From Curtobacterium sp. GC_Cur_3 (GTDB lineage: Bacteria; Actinomycetota; Actinomycetes; Actinomycetales; Microbacteriaceae), in the NCBI RefSeq assembly GCF_026544205.1, contig NZ_JALNUI010000023.1, positions 1 to 64,000 on the forward strand: DNA of 64,000 bases, in the 5' to 3' direction. Positions 1 through 7,582 of this stretch are shown in pieces. The stretch's first letter is position 1. The number at the start of each line of letters is the position of its first letter. The notes beneath the pieces were generated by a model that searched no databases, was not told the origin of the DNA, and saw only the letters and a list, made by a program, of their open reading frames with translations. The position numbers and the translations under genes were made by a program.

Positions 1-354
1 CCGGCGCACGAATCCGTCGGAGAGTCCTACGCGGCGATCCGGATGGTCGAAGTGGGTCTGCCGGAAGCCGTGCCGCAACAGGAGTTCCGGCTGCCGGACG
101 GCTCACTCGTCCGCGTGGACTTCTGGATCCCCGAGCTCGGCGTCGTGATCGAGTTCGACGGCAAGCAGAAGTACGTCGACACCTCGATGTTGCACGGACA
201 GGACCCGGCCGAAGCGCTCTGGCAGGAGAAACGACGAGAGGACCAACTCCGGACGTTCCCAGAAGTCCGATCGGTCATCCGCGTCATCTGGTGGGACCTC
301 GTGGAACTCGACCGTTTCCGAGCTGCTCTCCGTCTGCACGGGCTCCGTCTGTGA
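1..354 (+). CDS. 3' end of a protein with a PD-(D/E)XK-like nuclease domain (partial)
   Basis: The gene starts before the window; 117 codons and the TGA stop are visible and the frame is open from base 1. The visible part contains RVDFWIPELGVVIEFDGKQK, an acidic strand followed by E-x-D-G-K, which is the pattern of the PD-(D/E)XK nuclease fold in DUF559/Vsr-like proteins. In actinobacteria this domain is commonly the C-terminal half of proteins that begin with an AbiEi-like winged helix; that half cannot be checked here. It converges on rplL across a palindromic repeat. The function is inferred from the fold pattern only. Confidence 0.6.
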   Translation, partial: PAHESVGESYAAIRMVEVGLPEAVPQQEFRLPDGSLVRVDFWIPELGVVIEFDGKQKYVDTSMLHGQDPAEALWQEKRREDQLRTFPEVRSVIRVIWWDLVELDRFRAALRLHGLRL

Positions 355-365
355 TGACCGACGCA

Positions 366-480
366 CCCGAGTCTCGCGCCGGCGGACTCTCTCCGCGACG
401 AACAGCGCACCCGAGTCTCGCGCTGGCGGACACTGTGCGCGGCGCAGAGCGCGCAGGATGTCCGCCCGGCCGAGACTCGG
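366..480. repeat. Palindromic intergenic repeat, family B (GAGACTCGG type)
   Basis: CCGAGTCTCG at 411-420 pairs with CGAGACTCGG at 471-480, and inner GCGGAC (426-431) pairs with GTCCGC (460-465). An extra copy of the left arm lies at 366-386. A related element lies at 11012-11079. It fills the gap between two convergent genes. Confidence 0.75.
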
Positions 481-521
481 CGCCACGGCGGCCCCCGCCC
501 GCACCACCCGCCCCGCACACG

Positions 522-557
522 ACGAAGGCCGCCGCCCCGAGGGGCAGCGGCCTTCGT
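522..557 (-). terminator. Hairpin terminator after rplJ-rplL
   Basis: Perfect 11-bp arms, ACGAAGGCCGC at 522-532 and GCGGCCTTCGT at 547-557, with extra C4/G4 pairing inside the loop. It lies 16 bases past the rplL stop and is symmetrical enough to work in both directions. Confidence 0.75.
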
Positions 558-573
558 GACCAGAAGGTCAGAC

Positions 574-957
574 TCAGACGAGCTCGACGGTGGCGCCGGC
601 GGCCTCGAGGGAAGCCTTTGCCTTGTCGGCGGTCTCCTTGTTCGCGCCCTCGATCACCTTGGCGTCGGGGGTCTCGACGAGGGCCTTGGCCTCGCCCAGG
701 CCGAGCGACGTGAGGCTGCGGACCTCCTTGATGACCTGGATCTTCTTGTCACCGGCCGACTTGAGCACGACGTCGAACTCGGTCTTCTCCTCGACCTCCT
801 CGGCGGGGGCAGCAGCGCCACCGACCGCGGCAGCGGCGACGGGGGCAGCAGCGGTGACCTCGAAGACCTCTTCGAACTTCTTCACGAAGTCCGAGAGCTC
901 GATGAGCGTGAGCTCCTTGAAGGCCTCGATGAGCTCGTCCTGCGAAAGCTTCGCCAT
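574..957 (-). CDS. rplL: 50S ribosomal protein bL12 (L7/L12)
   Basis: 127 residues, normal for the family. The N-terminal dimerisation domain (residues 1-32) is followed by an Ala/Val/Pro-rich hinge at about 35-55 and the globular C-terminal domain with [13 protein letters not shown] and [12 protein letters not shown]. This is the multi-copy stalk protein that recruits translation factors to the ribosome. It follows rplJ on the same strand with a short gap and shares its mRNA and leader. Unlike many actinobacteria, rpoBC does not follow directly. Confidence 0.98.
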   Translation of the reverse strand: MAKLSQDELIEAFKELTLIELSDFVKKFEEVFEVTAAAPVAAAAVGGAAAPAEEVEEKTEFDVVLKSAGDKKIQVIKEVRSLTSLGLGEAKALVETPDAKVIEGANKETADKAKASLEAAGATVELV

Positions 958-1008
958 GATTTTCTCCTACTACTAGCTAGTGCGTGTGGTTGATGAACGC
1001 GTGCCTGG

Positions 1009-1524
1009 TCAGGCCGCGGACTCCTGCTTCTCGCGGAGGGCGTCCACCGTGCGGACGGCCTGCGAGAGGGGTGCCTGGAACAGGTACGCAGCACCGAACA
1101 GCGAGGCCTTGAGTGCGCCGGCGAGCTTGCCGAGCAGCACATCACGGGACTCGAGGTCGGCGAGCTTGTCCACCTCGGTCGCGGTGAGCGGGTTACCGTC
1201 GAAGTAACCGCCCTTCACCACGAGCTCGGGGTTCGCCTTGGCGAATGCACGCAGCGACTTCGCGACGGCGACGGTGTCACCGTGGACGAAGGCGAGAGCG
1301 GACGGACCGGCGAGCTCGTCGTCGAACGACGAGATGCCGGCGTTGTTCGCCGCGATCTTGGTCAGCGTGTTCTTCACCACGGCGTACGTGGCGTGCTCAC
1401 GGATCGAGTTGCGGAGCTCCTTGAGCTGCGCGACCGTGAGACCGCGGTACTCGGTGAGCAGAACGGCGTTCGAGCTACGGAAGGACTCCGTGAGCTCGGC
1501 GACCGCAGCTTCCTTGTTCGCCAT
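1009..1524 (-). CDS. rplJ: 50S ribosomal protein uL10
   Basis: 171 residues beginning [13 protein letters not shown], with AAGGAG just upstream of the ATG at 1524. The frame stays open upstream but that part is the leader, so the ATG is the start. uL10 anchors the bL12 stalk dimers to 23S rRNA; the C-terminal helical tail ([23 protein letters not shown]) is the bL12-binding spine. It is cotranscribed with rplL and is expected to be autoregulated through its leader. In this genome it is separated from rplKA by about 17.6 kb. Confidence 0.98.
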   Translation of the reverse strand: MANKEAAVAELTESFRSSNAVLLTEYRGLTVAQLKELRNSIREHATYAVVKNTLTKIAANNAGISSFDDELAGPSALAFVHGDTVAVAKSLRAFAKANPELVVKGGYFDGNPLTATEVDKLADLESRDVLLGKLAGALKASLFGAAYLFQAPLSQAVRTVDALREKQESAA

Positions 1525-1735
1525 GGTTCTCCTTGGGGGTCTTGCCGGCAGCCCCAGGTCCCACTGCAACGAACACAGCACATGAAAAAAGCTCCGGCGC
1601 AGAGGCTCGGAGCTGCTCCCCCGCAAGCGGATGGAGTGGTTCGGAACACCTGCGCGGGCTGCCTCATGATGAGGACCTTCGACTGCTGTGCGAGCACAGC
1701 AGCAAACCGGCGGTCTTTGGCTTCGAGAACTGTAG
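1525..1735 (-). promoter_or_regulatory. L10 (rplJL) leader mRNA with attenuator-like hairpin
   Basis: About 200 nt of untranslated leader precede rplJ. Reading the minus strand it contains AAGACCGCCGGTTTGC and GAAGGTCCTCATC, conserved blocks of the L10 leader family that binds the L10-L12 complex. These are followed by AGCTCCG (1607-1613) and CGGAGCT (1590-1596) arms and a U6 run at 1585-1590, an intrinsic terminator. Family assignment is from memory of the consensus; a covariance search against Rfam L10_leader would settle it. Confidence 0.8.
1585..1613 (-). terminator. Attenuator hairpin inside the rplJ leader
   Basis: A 7-bp stem AGCTCCG/CGGAGCT with an 11-nt loop is followed on the minus strand by six U residues. 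It lies about 60 nt before rplJ, so it can stop transcription before the ribosomal genes when L10-L12 is in excess. Confidence 0.7.
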
Positions 1736-1760
1736 CAGATGTGGTGGACGCCACCAAGCA

Positions 1761-1808
1761 CCGGACGGGAGGCTCGGGACCGGCCCGTCACGAGCCTCCC
1801 GTCCGGTG
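1761..1808. repeat. Palindromic repeat, family A (GGGAGGCTCG type)
   Basis: Perfect 17-bp arms: 1761-1777 and 1792-1808, sharing the core GACGGGAGGCTCG. It sits between the histidine kinase gene and the rplJ leader. Further copies lie near 9928, 12969, 26017, 28736, 37551, 45587 and 57759. Confidence 0.85.
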
Positions 1809-1844
1809 GGTGCGGACCTTCCCATCACGCGCGACCTGCCAAGC

Positions 1845-1895
1845 GGGATCGCGCGGAGCGGGTCGGATCTTCCGGCCCGCTACGCGCGATTCGAC
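1845..1895. repeat. Palindromic repeat, family F (GGGATCGCGCG ... CGCGCGATTCGAC)
   Basis: GGGATCGCGCG is followed after about 25 nt by ACGCGCGATTCGAC, giving imperfect inverted arms. The same two blocks in the same order occur at 28642-28693. This copy abuts the stop codon of the histidine kinase gene. Confidence 0.55.
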
Positions 1896-1898
1896 CAC

Positions 1899-3395
1899 CT
1901 ACGCGCGATCGGGCACGCCGGACCACGCGTCCGCGGCCGCGGCGGCAGGACCAGCAGTACCCGCAGCACCCGCCGCACCAGCACCCGCCCGCGCCGGCAG
2001 GTGCACCGTGAAGACCGTGTCGCCCGGGCGGCTCTCGACCCCGACCCTGCCCCCGTGCGCCTGCACGACCGCGTCGACGATGGCCAGCCCGAGGCCCGTC
2101 GACCCCGCCGTGCGGGACCGCGAGCTGTCGGCGCGGGCGAACCGCTCGAACAGCTTCGGCAGGAACGCCGGGTCGATCCCCTGCCCGGTGTCCCGCACGG
2201 TCAGGTCGACGCCGTCCGGGACGGTCTCGATGCCCACGGTGATGCGGGTGCCGTCAGGCGTGTGGGTCCTGGCGTTCGTGACGAGGTTGACGATGACCTG
2301 GTGCAGCCGGGCGGCGTCGCCGAGCACGACGACCGGGGTGGGTGGGACCTCGACCTCGATGACGTGCTCGGGCGATGCGGCGTGGGCGTCGTTGACGGCG
2401 TCGAGCACCAGCCCGGTCAGGTCGACGTCGTCGAGCTGGACCTCGCGGCCCTCGTCGAGCCGTGCCAGGAGCAGCAGGTCCTCGACCATGGAGGTCATCC
2501 GCAGCGACTCCGACTCGATGCGGCTCATCGCGTACACGACGTCCGGCGGCAGGTCACCGCCCATGCGGCGGGTGAGCTCGGCGTACCCGCGGACCGATGC
2601 CAGCGGCGTGCGGAGCTCGTGCGAGGCGTCGGCGACGAACTGCCGGACCTTCTGCTCGGAGCGTTCCCGGGCCTGCATCGCGTTCCCGATGTGGCCGAGC
2701 ATCCGGTTGAAGGCGGTGCCCACGCGACCGACCTCGGTGCGGGGGTCGGTGTCCGGCACGCGGATGCCGTCGAGGGCGTCACTGCGGTCCAGCGGCATGC
2801 CGGCGACGGTCGTGGCGGTCTCGGCGACGCGCTCGAGCGGTCGGAGGGATCGTCGGACGGCGAGCGCCGCGGCGGCGGACGCGACGACGAGCGCGAGCAG
2901 CATCACGACGAGCACGACGCCGAAGAGCTTCCAGACGCTCTCGTACACGGGCACCATGGGCAGGCCGACGACGAGCACGGCGGGGCCGACGGGCGCTGCG
3001 GTCACCCGGTAGCGACCGAGGTCGTCGCCGAGGTCCACGGTCCGGGGCTGCCCGTCGACGCGCACGCCGCCGAGCGGCTCGACGGCAGAGGCAGCGAGGC
3101 TGTCGAGGTGGCCGTCGTCCTCGAGCACGCTGCCGATGACCGCGTTGCCGTTGAGGAAGTAGGCGGTGAGGGTGCCGGCGGCCTGCCCGGACGGACGACC
3201 GATGTCGAGCCCTGGCCCGCCGGACCCCTGCCCCTCGATCGACTTCTGGGCGCGGCTCGTGGCGTACTGCAGCTGTTGGTCGATCGCCGAGCGCTGGATC
3301 GAGAACAACGCGACGATGCTGCCCGCGCCGATCACCGCGCTGACGGCGACGACGAGGGCGACGATGCTCAGGACGAGCCGGCGGCGCAGGGTCAC
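1899..3395 (-). CDS. Two-component sensor histidine kinase
   Basis: About 498 residues. Order of parts: first membrane helix near residues 5-30, an extracytoplasmic sensor of about 120 residues, second helix (VVLVVMLLALVVASAAAALAV), HAMP linker, HisKA box with FVADASHELRTPLASVRGYAEL split around the phosphorylated His, and an ATPase domain with VTNARTH, DTGQGIDP and STGLGLAIV. The GTG at 3395 lies 4 nt past the response-regulator stop and suits translational coupling; a GTG at 3431 would add 12 residues. Neither has a clear ribosome site. It is expected to phosphorylate the upstream-encoded regulator; the signal is unknown. The architecture matches the MprB/TcrY group. Confidence 0.93.
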   Translation of the reverse strand: MTLRRRLVLSIVALVVAVSAVIGAGSIVALFSIQRSAIDQQLQYATSRAQKSIEGQGSGGPGLDIGRPSGQAAGTLTAYFLNGNAVIGSVLEDDGHLDSLAASAVEPLGGVRVDGQPRTVDLGDDLGRYRVTAAPVGPAVLVVGLPMVPVYESVWKLFGVVLVVMLLALVVASAAAALAVRRSLRPLERVAETATTVAGMPLDRSDALDGIRVPDTDPRTEVGRVGTAFNRMLGHIGNAMQARERSEQKVRQFVADASHELRTPLASVRGYAELTRRMGGDLPPDVVYAMSRIESESLRMTSMVEDLLLLARLDEGREVQLDDVDLTGLVLDAVNDAHAASPEHVIEVEVPPTPVVVLGDAARLHQVIVNLVTNARTHTPDGTRITVGIETVPDGVDLTVRDTGQGIDPAFLPKLFERFARADSSRSRTAGSTGLGLAIVDAVVQAHGGRVGVESRPGDTVFTVHLPARAGAGAAGAAGTAGPAAAAADAWSGVPDRA

Positions 3396-3399
3396 GGGA

Positions 3400-4140
3400 T
3401 CAGACGACGGGCTTGATGACGTACCCGACACCGCGCACGGTGTGGATCATCGGCTGCTCGCCGGCGTCGATCTTCTTGCGGAGGTAGGAGATGTAGATCT
3501 CGACGACGCTGGACTTGCCGCCGAAGTCGTACGACCACACGCGGTCGAGGATCTGCGCCTTCGACAGCACACGACGCGGGTTGCGCATCAGGAAGCGCAG
3601 GAGCTCGAACTCGGTGGCGGTGAGCTCGATGGGCCGGCCGGCGCGGGACACCTCGTACGACTCCTCGTCGAGCACCAGGTCGCCGACGACGATGCGGGAG
3701 TCGCCGGCCTCGGAGATCGAGATCTGCGAGCGGCGGATGAGCCCGCGGAGGCGCGCGACCACCTCCTCGAGGGAGAACGGCTTCGTCACGTAGTCGTCGC
3801 CGCCTGCGGTGAGGCCGGTGACGCGGTCCTCGACGCTGTCCTTCGCGGTGAGGAACAGGACCGGGGTGTCGTCGTTGTTCTGGCGGAGCCGACTGAGGAC
3901 CTGCAGTCCGTCGAGGTCGGGCATCATCACGTCGAGCACCATGGCGTCCGGCTTGAACTCCCGCGCCTTCGCCAGGGCGTCCTGTCCGCCGTTCGCGCTC
4001 GTGACGTCCCAGCCCTCGTACCGCAGCGCCATGGACAGCAGGTCGGTGAGGCTGGCTTCGTCGTCGACGACGAGGATGCGCAACGGCGAACCGTCGGCAC
4101 GCGTGAGGCGTGGGGCTGCGGAGGGCTGGGAGATGGTCAC
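3400..4140 (-). CDS. OmpR-family response regulator
   Basis: 246 residues. The receiver domain has the acidic pair DD at 26-27, phosphoacceptor D70 in MVLDVMMPDLDG, and LTAKD and TKPFS further on. The C-terminal winged helix carries ELTATEFELLRFLMRNP and VVEIYISYLRKKI. It is first gene of a two-gene unit with the kinase. The GTG start is 7 nt after a GATACT -10 element, so the mRNA is probably leaderless. It resembles PhoP/TcrX-type regulators; targets are unknown. Confidence 0.95.
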   Translation of the reverse strand: MTISQPSAAPRLTRADGSPLRILVVDDEASLTDLLSMALRYEGWDVTSANGGQDALAKAREFKPDAMVLDVMMPDLDGLQVLSRLRQNNDDTPVLFLTAKDSVEDRVTGLTAGGDDYVTKPFSLEEVVARLRGLIRRSQISISEAGDSRIVVGDLVLDEESYEVSRAGRPIELTATEFELLRFLMRNPRRVLSKAQILDRVWSYDFGGKSSVVEIYISYLRKKIDAGEQPMIHTVRGVGYVIKPVV

Positions 4141-4147
4141 GTCTTCG

Positions 4148-4153
4148 AGTATC
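4148..4153 (-). promoter_or_regulatory. -10 element of leaderless promoter for the response regulator
   Basis: GATACT on the minus strand, 7 nt before the GTG at 4140. The same hexamer and spacing recur at 61014. Confidence 0.6.
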
Positions 4154-4232
4154 GAGAAGATCCTATGAGGCGTCTGTGGAGCAGCACGCAGCGGTCTGTG
4201 GATGACCTGTCACTGACCATGTCCGCGATACG

Positions 4233-4238
4233 TAGGTT
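4233..4238 (+). promoter_or_regulatory. -10 element of leaderless promoter for the acyl-CoA dehydrogenase trio
   Basis: TAGGTT ends 6 nt before the ATG at 4245. There is no ribosome-binding site in the gap. Confidence 0.6.
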
Positions 4239-4244
4239 GGGCCC

Positions 4245-5312
4245 ATGATCCGTTCTGCCGCCTGGCCAGCCGACGCAGCCGCCGTCGACGTCGCCACGCT
4301 GACGGCCACCGCGCGCACGGCCGCCGGACGTCCGGCCACCGCGCTGACGGACACCGCCGGGAGGCCCGGCTCGGCCCCGGCAGACCGACTCGCGGTCGCA
4401 CGGGCGGTCGCCGCCACCACGCCACCGCTCACCGCGGGCACGGCCGCCCGCTCCTTCGTCACGCTCGCAGCGATCGCCGCCGTGGACGTCGCCCTGGCCC
4501 GGACGGTCGAGCCGCACCTGGACGCGCTCTCGATCCTCGCGCAGGCGGACGCCGAGGTCCCGGCCGGGTCGACCTGGGGCGTCTTCGCCGCGGAGGGTCC
4601 GGGGCTCCGGCTCGAGGCCTCCGGCGACGGTGTCGGCGGCGTCGTGCTCGACGGCACGAAGCCGTGGTGCTCGCTCGCGTCGGAGCTCTCGCACGCCCTC
4701 GTGACGGCGCACCGCGGAGACGACCGGCAACTGTTCGCCGTCGACCTGCGGCAGGACCGCGTCACCACGCACGACGACGCCTGGGTCGCGCGCGGCATGC
4801 CGGACGTGCCGAGCGGCCCGGTGGACTTCGACGGGGTCGTGGCCGTCCCGGTCGGCGACCCCGGTTGGTACCTGACCCGTCCCGGGTTCGCGTGGGGCGG
4901 CATCGGCGTCGCCGCGTGCTGGTGGGGCGGGGCCGTCGGGCTCGCCCGCGTGCTCCGCGACCACGCCGCCGCGCGTCCGGACGCCGAACTGCTCCGCGTC
5001 GCGCTCGGTGCCGTGGTCGCCGACCTGGCCGACGCCGAGGACGCCCTCGCCGACGCGGCCGCGCGCATCGACGCCGACGAAGACGTCGACTGGCCCCTCG
5101 TCGCCCAGACCGTCCGCTCGCGGGTCCGCCGGGCGGTGGACGCCGTCCGCACCCGGGTGGTCTCCACGATCGGCCCGGGCCCGCTGACGTCCGACCCAGC
5201 CGTCGCCGCGCGGGTCGCCGACCTCGAGCTCTACGTGCTGCAGGACCACGGCGACCGGGACCTCGCCCGCATCGGCCGGATGGTCCTCCAGAACGGTGGT
5301 GTCGCGTGGTGA
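4245..5312 (+). CDS. Acyl-CoA dehydrogenase-like flavoprotein (divergent)
   Basis: 355 residues, slightly shorter than typical acyl-CoA dehydrogenases (about 380). The middle region GDGVGGVVLDGTKPWCS resembles the beta-domain segment G-x-K-x-x-x-S that contacts FAD. The C-terminal helical bundle is present but I could not place a catalytic Glu with confidence, so enzyme activity is uncertain. It is the first gene of a tightly coupled trio: its stop overlaps the next start (GTGA). Context with a deacetylase-methyltransferase and a glycosyltransferase suggests tailoring of a small molecule or glycolipid rather than fatty-acid breakdown. Confidence 0.75.
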   Translation: MIRSAAWPADAAAVDVATLTATARTAAGRPATALTDTAGRPGSAPADRLAVARAVAATTPPLTAGTAARSFVTLAAIAAVDVALARTVEPHLDALSILAQADAEVPAGSTWGVFAAEGPGLRLEASGDGVGGVVLDGTKPWCSLASELSHALVTAHRGDDRQLFAVDLRQDRVTTHDDAWVARGMPDVPSGPVDFDGVVAVPVGDPGWYLTRPGFAWGGIGVAACWWGGAVGLARVLRDHAAARPDAELLRVALGAVVADLADAEDALADAAARIDADEDVDWPLVAQTVRSRVRRAVDAVRTRVVSTIGPGPLTSDPAVAARVADLELYVLQDHGDRDLARIGRMVLQNGGVAW

Positions 5313-6658
5313 GCTTCGACCACCGGGAGCCGGGCACCGATCCGGAGGCCTGGACGACGTTCCTCGACACGCTCTCCCCCGACGCGGTCGACCTCGACGG
5401 GTACCAGGCGGTCGTCGTCGTCGCGCCGCACCCGGACGACGAGACCCTCGGGGCGGGTGGCCTCATCGCCGCGGCGGCCGACGCGGACATCCCCGTCCAC
5501 GTCGTGCTCGTCACGCTCGGCGAGGGATCGCACCCCGACTCCCCCACGACCACCCCCGACGAGCTCGCGGCGGTCCGTGCCACCGAGTTCCGGGACGCCC
5601 TCGAACTGCTCCACCCGGAGGTGACGGCGGGGTCGCTCGGCGTGCCGGACGTCGGCCTCCGCGAGCAGCCGGACACGTTGCGCGACGCGCTGGTCGCCCG
5701 GCTCGACGCCACGCCCGGCCGCTCGCTCCTCGTCGCGCCCTGGCGTGGGGACGGTCACCGCGACCACCGTGTCGCTGGCGAGGTCGCCGAGGCCCTCAGC
5801 GCCGAACGGCCCGACGTCGACCTGCTGTCCTACCCGATCTGGGCCTGGCACTGGGACGACGCTGCCGAGCCCGTCGCGCCGTGGCCCACGGCCCATGCAC
5901 TCGCGCTGACCGACGACGTCCTCGACCGGAAGCGCGCCGCGCTCGCGGCCTACCGGTCGCAGGTGCTGCCGCTCTCCCCCGCGCCCGGCGACGAGCCGAT
6001 CGTCGACGACCGGCACGCGGCCCACCACCTCCGCCGCACCGAGTGGTTCTTCGGTGGGCAGCGCTCGCGTTCCCGCGAGTCCTTCGACGCGCACTACGCC
6101 AGGAAGCCCGAGGGGTGGGACTTCGACGGCTCCTGGTACGAGCGTCGAAAGCGTGCCGTGACCCTGGCGGCGCTGCCCCGTGAGCGCTACCGATCGGCGC
6201 TCGAGATCGGCTGCGCGACCGGTGTGCTGACCGCCGCCCTGTCCGACCGTGCCGACGACGTCCTCGGCACCGACATCGCCGCCGCACCGCTCGAACGCGC
6301 CCGCTCCCGCGCGCCGCACGCCCGGTTCCTGCAGGCCGCGCTGCCGGACGACTGGCCAGAGGGCACCTGGGACCTCGTCGTGATGTCCGAGGTCGGCTAC
6401 TACCTCTCCCCCGACGACCTCGACCGGACGATCGACCACGTGATCGCGTCGCTCGCCGACGACGGCGTGCTCGTCGCCTGCCACTGGCGCCACCCCGACG
6501 ACGAGGCGGTCTCCAGCGGGGACGTGGTCGACGCCCGGCTCACCGAGCGCTGGCCCCGGCCCGCGATCGTCCGGCACGTCGAGGACGACTTCGTGCTGAG
6601 CGTCCTGCCCGGCGCCGGTGTGGTCTCCGTCGCGCGGGGCGAAGGACTCGTCCGGTGA
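5309..6658 (+). CDS. Bifunctional PIG-L deacetylase / NodS-like SAM methyltransferase
   Basis: 449 residues; GTG at 5309 overlaps the previous stop as GTGA (a second GTG lies at 5306). The N-terminal half is a PIG-L/LmbE zinc deacetylase: APHPDDE at about 39-45 and GHRDHR at about 149-154 supply the metal ligands and catalytic Asp. The C-terminal half is a class I methyltransferase with LEIGCATG at about 296-303 and the acidic strand GTDIAAAP. The methyltransferase resembles NodS, which N-methylates a glucosamine after its deacetylation. The fusion therefore suggests sequential N-deacetylation and N-methylation of one aminosugar substrate; this is inference. Both motif sets are complete. Confidence 0.88.
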   Translation: MSFDHREPGTDPEAWTTFLDTLSPDAVDLDGYQAVVVVAPHPDDETLGAGGLIAAAADADIPVHVVLVTLGEGSHPDSPTTTPDELAAVRATEFRDALELLHPEVTAGSLGVPDVGLREQPDTLRDALVARLDATPGRSLLVAPWRGDGHRDHRVAGEVAEALSAERPDVDLLSYPIWAWHWDDAAEPVAPWPTAHALALTDDVLDRKRAALAAYRSQVLPLSPAPGDEPIVDDRHAAHHLRRTEWFFGGQRSRSRESFDAHYARKPEGWDFDGSWYERRKRAVTLAALPRERYRSALEIGCATGVLTAALSDRADDVLGTDIAAAPLERARSRAPHARFLQAALPDDWPEGTWDLVVMSEVGYYLSPDDLDRTIDHVIASLADDGVLVACHWRHPDDEAVSSGDVVDARLTERWPRPAIVRHVEDDFVLSVLPGAGVVSVARGEGLVR

Positions 6659-7461
6659 CGGACGCCGGAACGGCAGCAGGAACGGGAACGACGAAGGCAA
6701 CGGCAACGGCAACGGCAACGGACACGGACACGGACACGGACACGACGACCGTGACCACGACGCCCGAGGTCGTGCACCGCATCGACGTCGTCGTGCCCGC
6801 CCACGACGAGGAGGACCGGATCGGCGCCAGCCTCGACGCCCTCGACGCCGCCGTGGTCCGCCTCGCGCTGGAACGCCCGGCGATCCGGGTCGGCATCACC
6901 CTCGTGCTCGACGGCTGTACCGACGACTCCGCGGCGATCGTCCGCGACCACGGGACCGACCACATCGAGACCGCGCACGTCGGGGTCGGACGCGCCCGCT
7001 CACTCGGGGTAGCACACGCCGTCCGCGCCGCCGGCACTCCCGACCCGGTGCGGCAGTGGCTCGCCCACACCGACGCGGACTCGCGGGTCGACGAGTGGTG
7101 GCTCGTCCAGCAGGCCGACGCGCTCCTCGCGGGGTGGCACGTGCTGATCGGTGCCGTGGTGCCCGATCCGCGCGACCTCGACCCGGACGTGCTCGAACGA
7201 TGGACGATCGCGCACCCGCCGGGCGCCGCACTCGGTCACGTGCACGGCGCGAACCTCGGGGTGCTCGCCGCGGCGTACACGGCCCTCGGCGGGTTCGACC
7301 CCGTCCCCGAGCACGAGGACGTCCGCCTCGTCGAGCGCGCGCACGCGCTGGGCCTCCGGGTCGAGGCGACGACCGACCTCCCCGTCGTCACGAGCGGTCG
7401 CTTCGCGGGGCGCACCCCGGGCGGCTACGCGGAGCACCTCCGCCAGACCTACGCTCCTTAG
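6655..7461 (+). CDS. Family 2 glycosyltransferase with hexanucleotide-repeat N-terminus
   Basis: 268 residues from a GTG at 6655 that overlaps the preceding stop (GTGA). The GT-A fold is shown by RIDVVVPAHDEEDRIG, LVLDGCTDD and the metal-binding HTDADSR, then GANLGV and FDPVPEHEDVRL. There are no membrane helices, so it is probably soluble or peripheral. The first 32 residues are mostly Thr, Ala and Asp encoded by eight hexamers; an in-frame GTG at 6751 just past them is an alternative start. It most likely transfers a sugar to or from the product of the two upstream enzymes. Confidence 0.85.
   Translation: MTDAGTAAGTGTTKATATATATDTDTDTDTTTVTTTPEVVHRIDVVVPAHDEEDRIGASLDALDAAVVRLALERPAIRVGITLVLDGCTDDSAAIVRDHGTDHIETAHVGVGRARSLGVAHAVRAAGTPDPVRQWLAHTDADSRVDEWWLVQQADALLAGWHVLIGAVVPDPRDLDPDVLERWTIAHPPGAALGHVHGANLGVLAAAYTALGGFDPVPEHEDVRLVERAHALGLRVEATTDLPVVTSGRFAGRTPGGYAEHLRQTYAP
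6696..6743 (+). repeat. Hexanucleotide tandem repeat in a glycosyltransferase gene
   Basis: Four GGCAAC units (6696-6719) are followed by four GGACAC units (6720-6743). In frame they encode (Ala-Thr)4 then (Asp-Thr)4. Unit gain or loss would change length by two residues without shifting frame. Confidence 0.9.
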
Positions 7462-7582
7462 GCGGTTCATCGGAAGGGCATGGGGCAGCCACTGGACGGC
7501 TGCCTAGCGTCTCCTCGGTCGGCCCCGCCGCGCATCCGGTGCGCGGACGGTGACTGTCTGCCGGCCCCCACCGAGGAGAACC

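Noticed and set aside
1282-3416. Long open frames on the + strand (over 500 codons) opposite the histidine kinase
   Set aside because: They are antisense to a gene with complete kinase motifs, have no recognisable domains, and are expected at 70% G+C.
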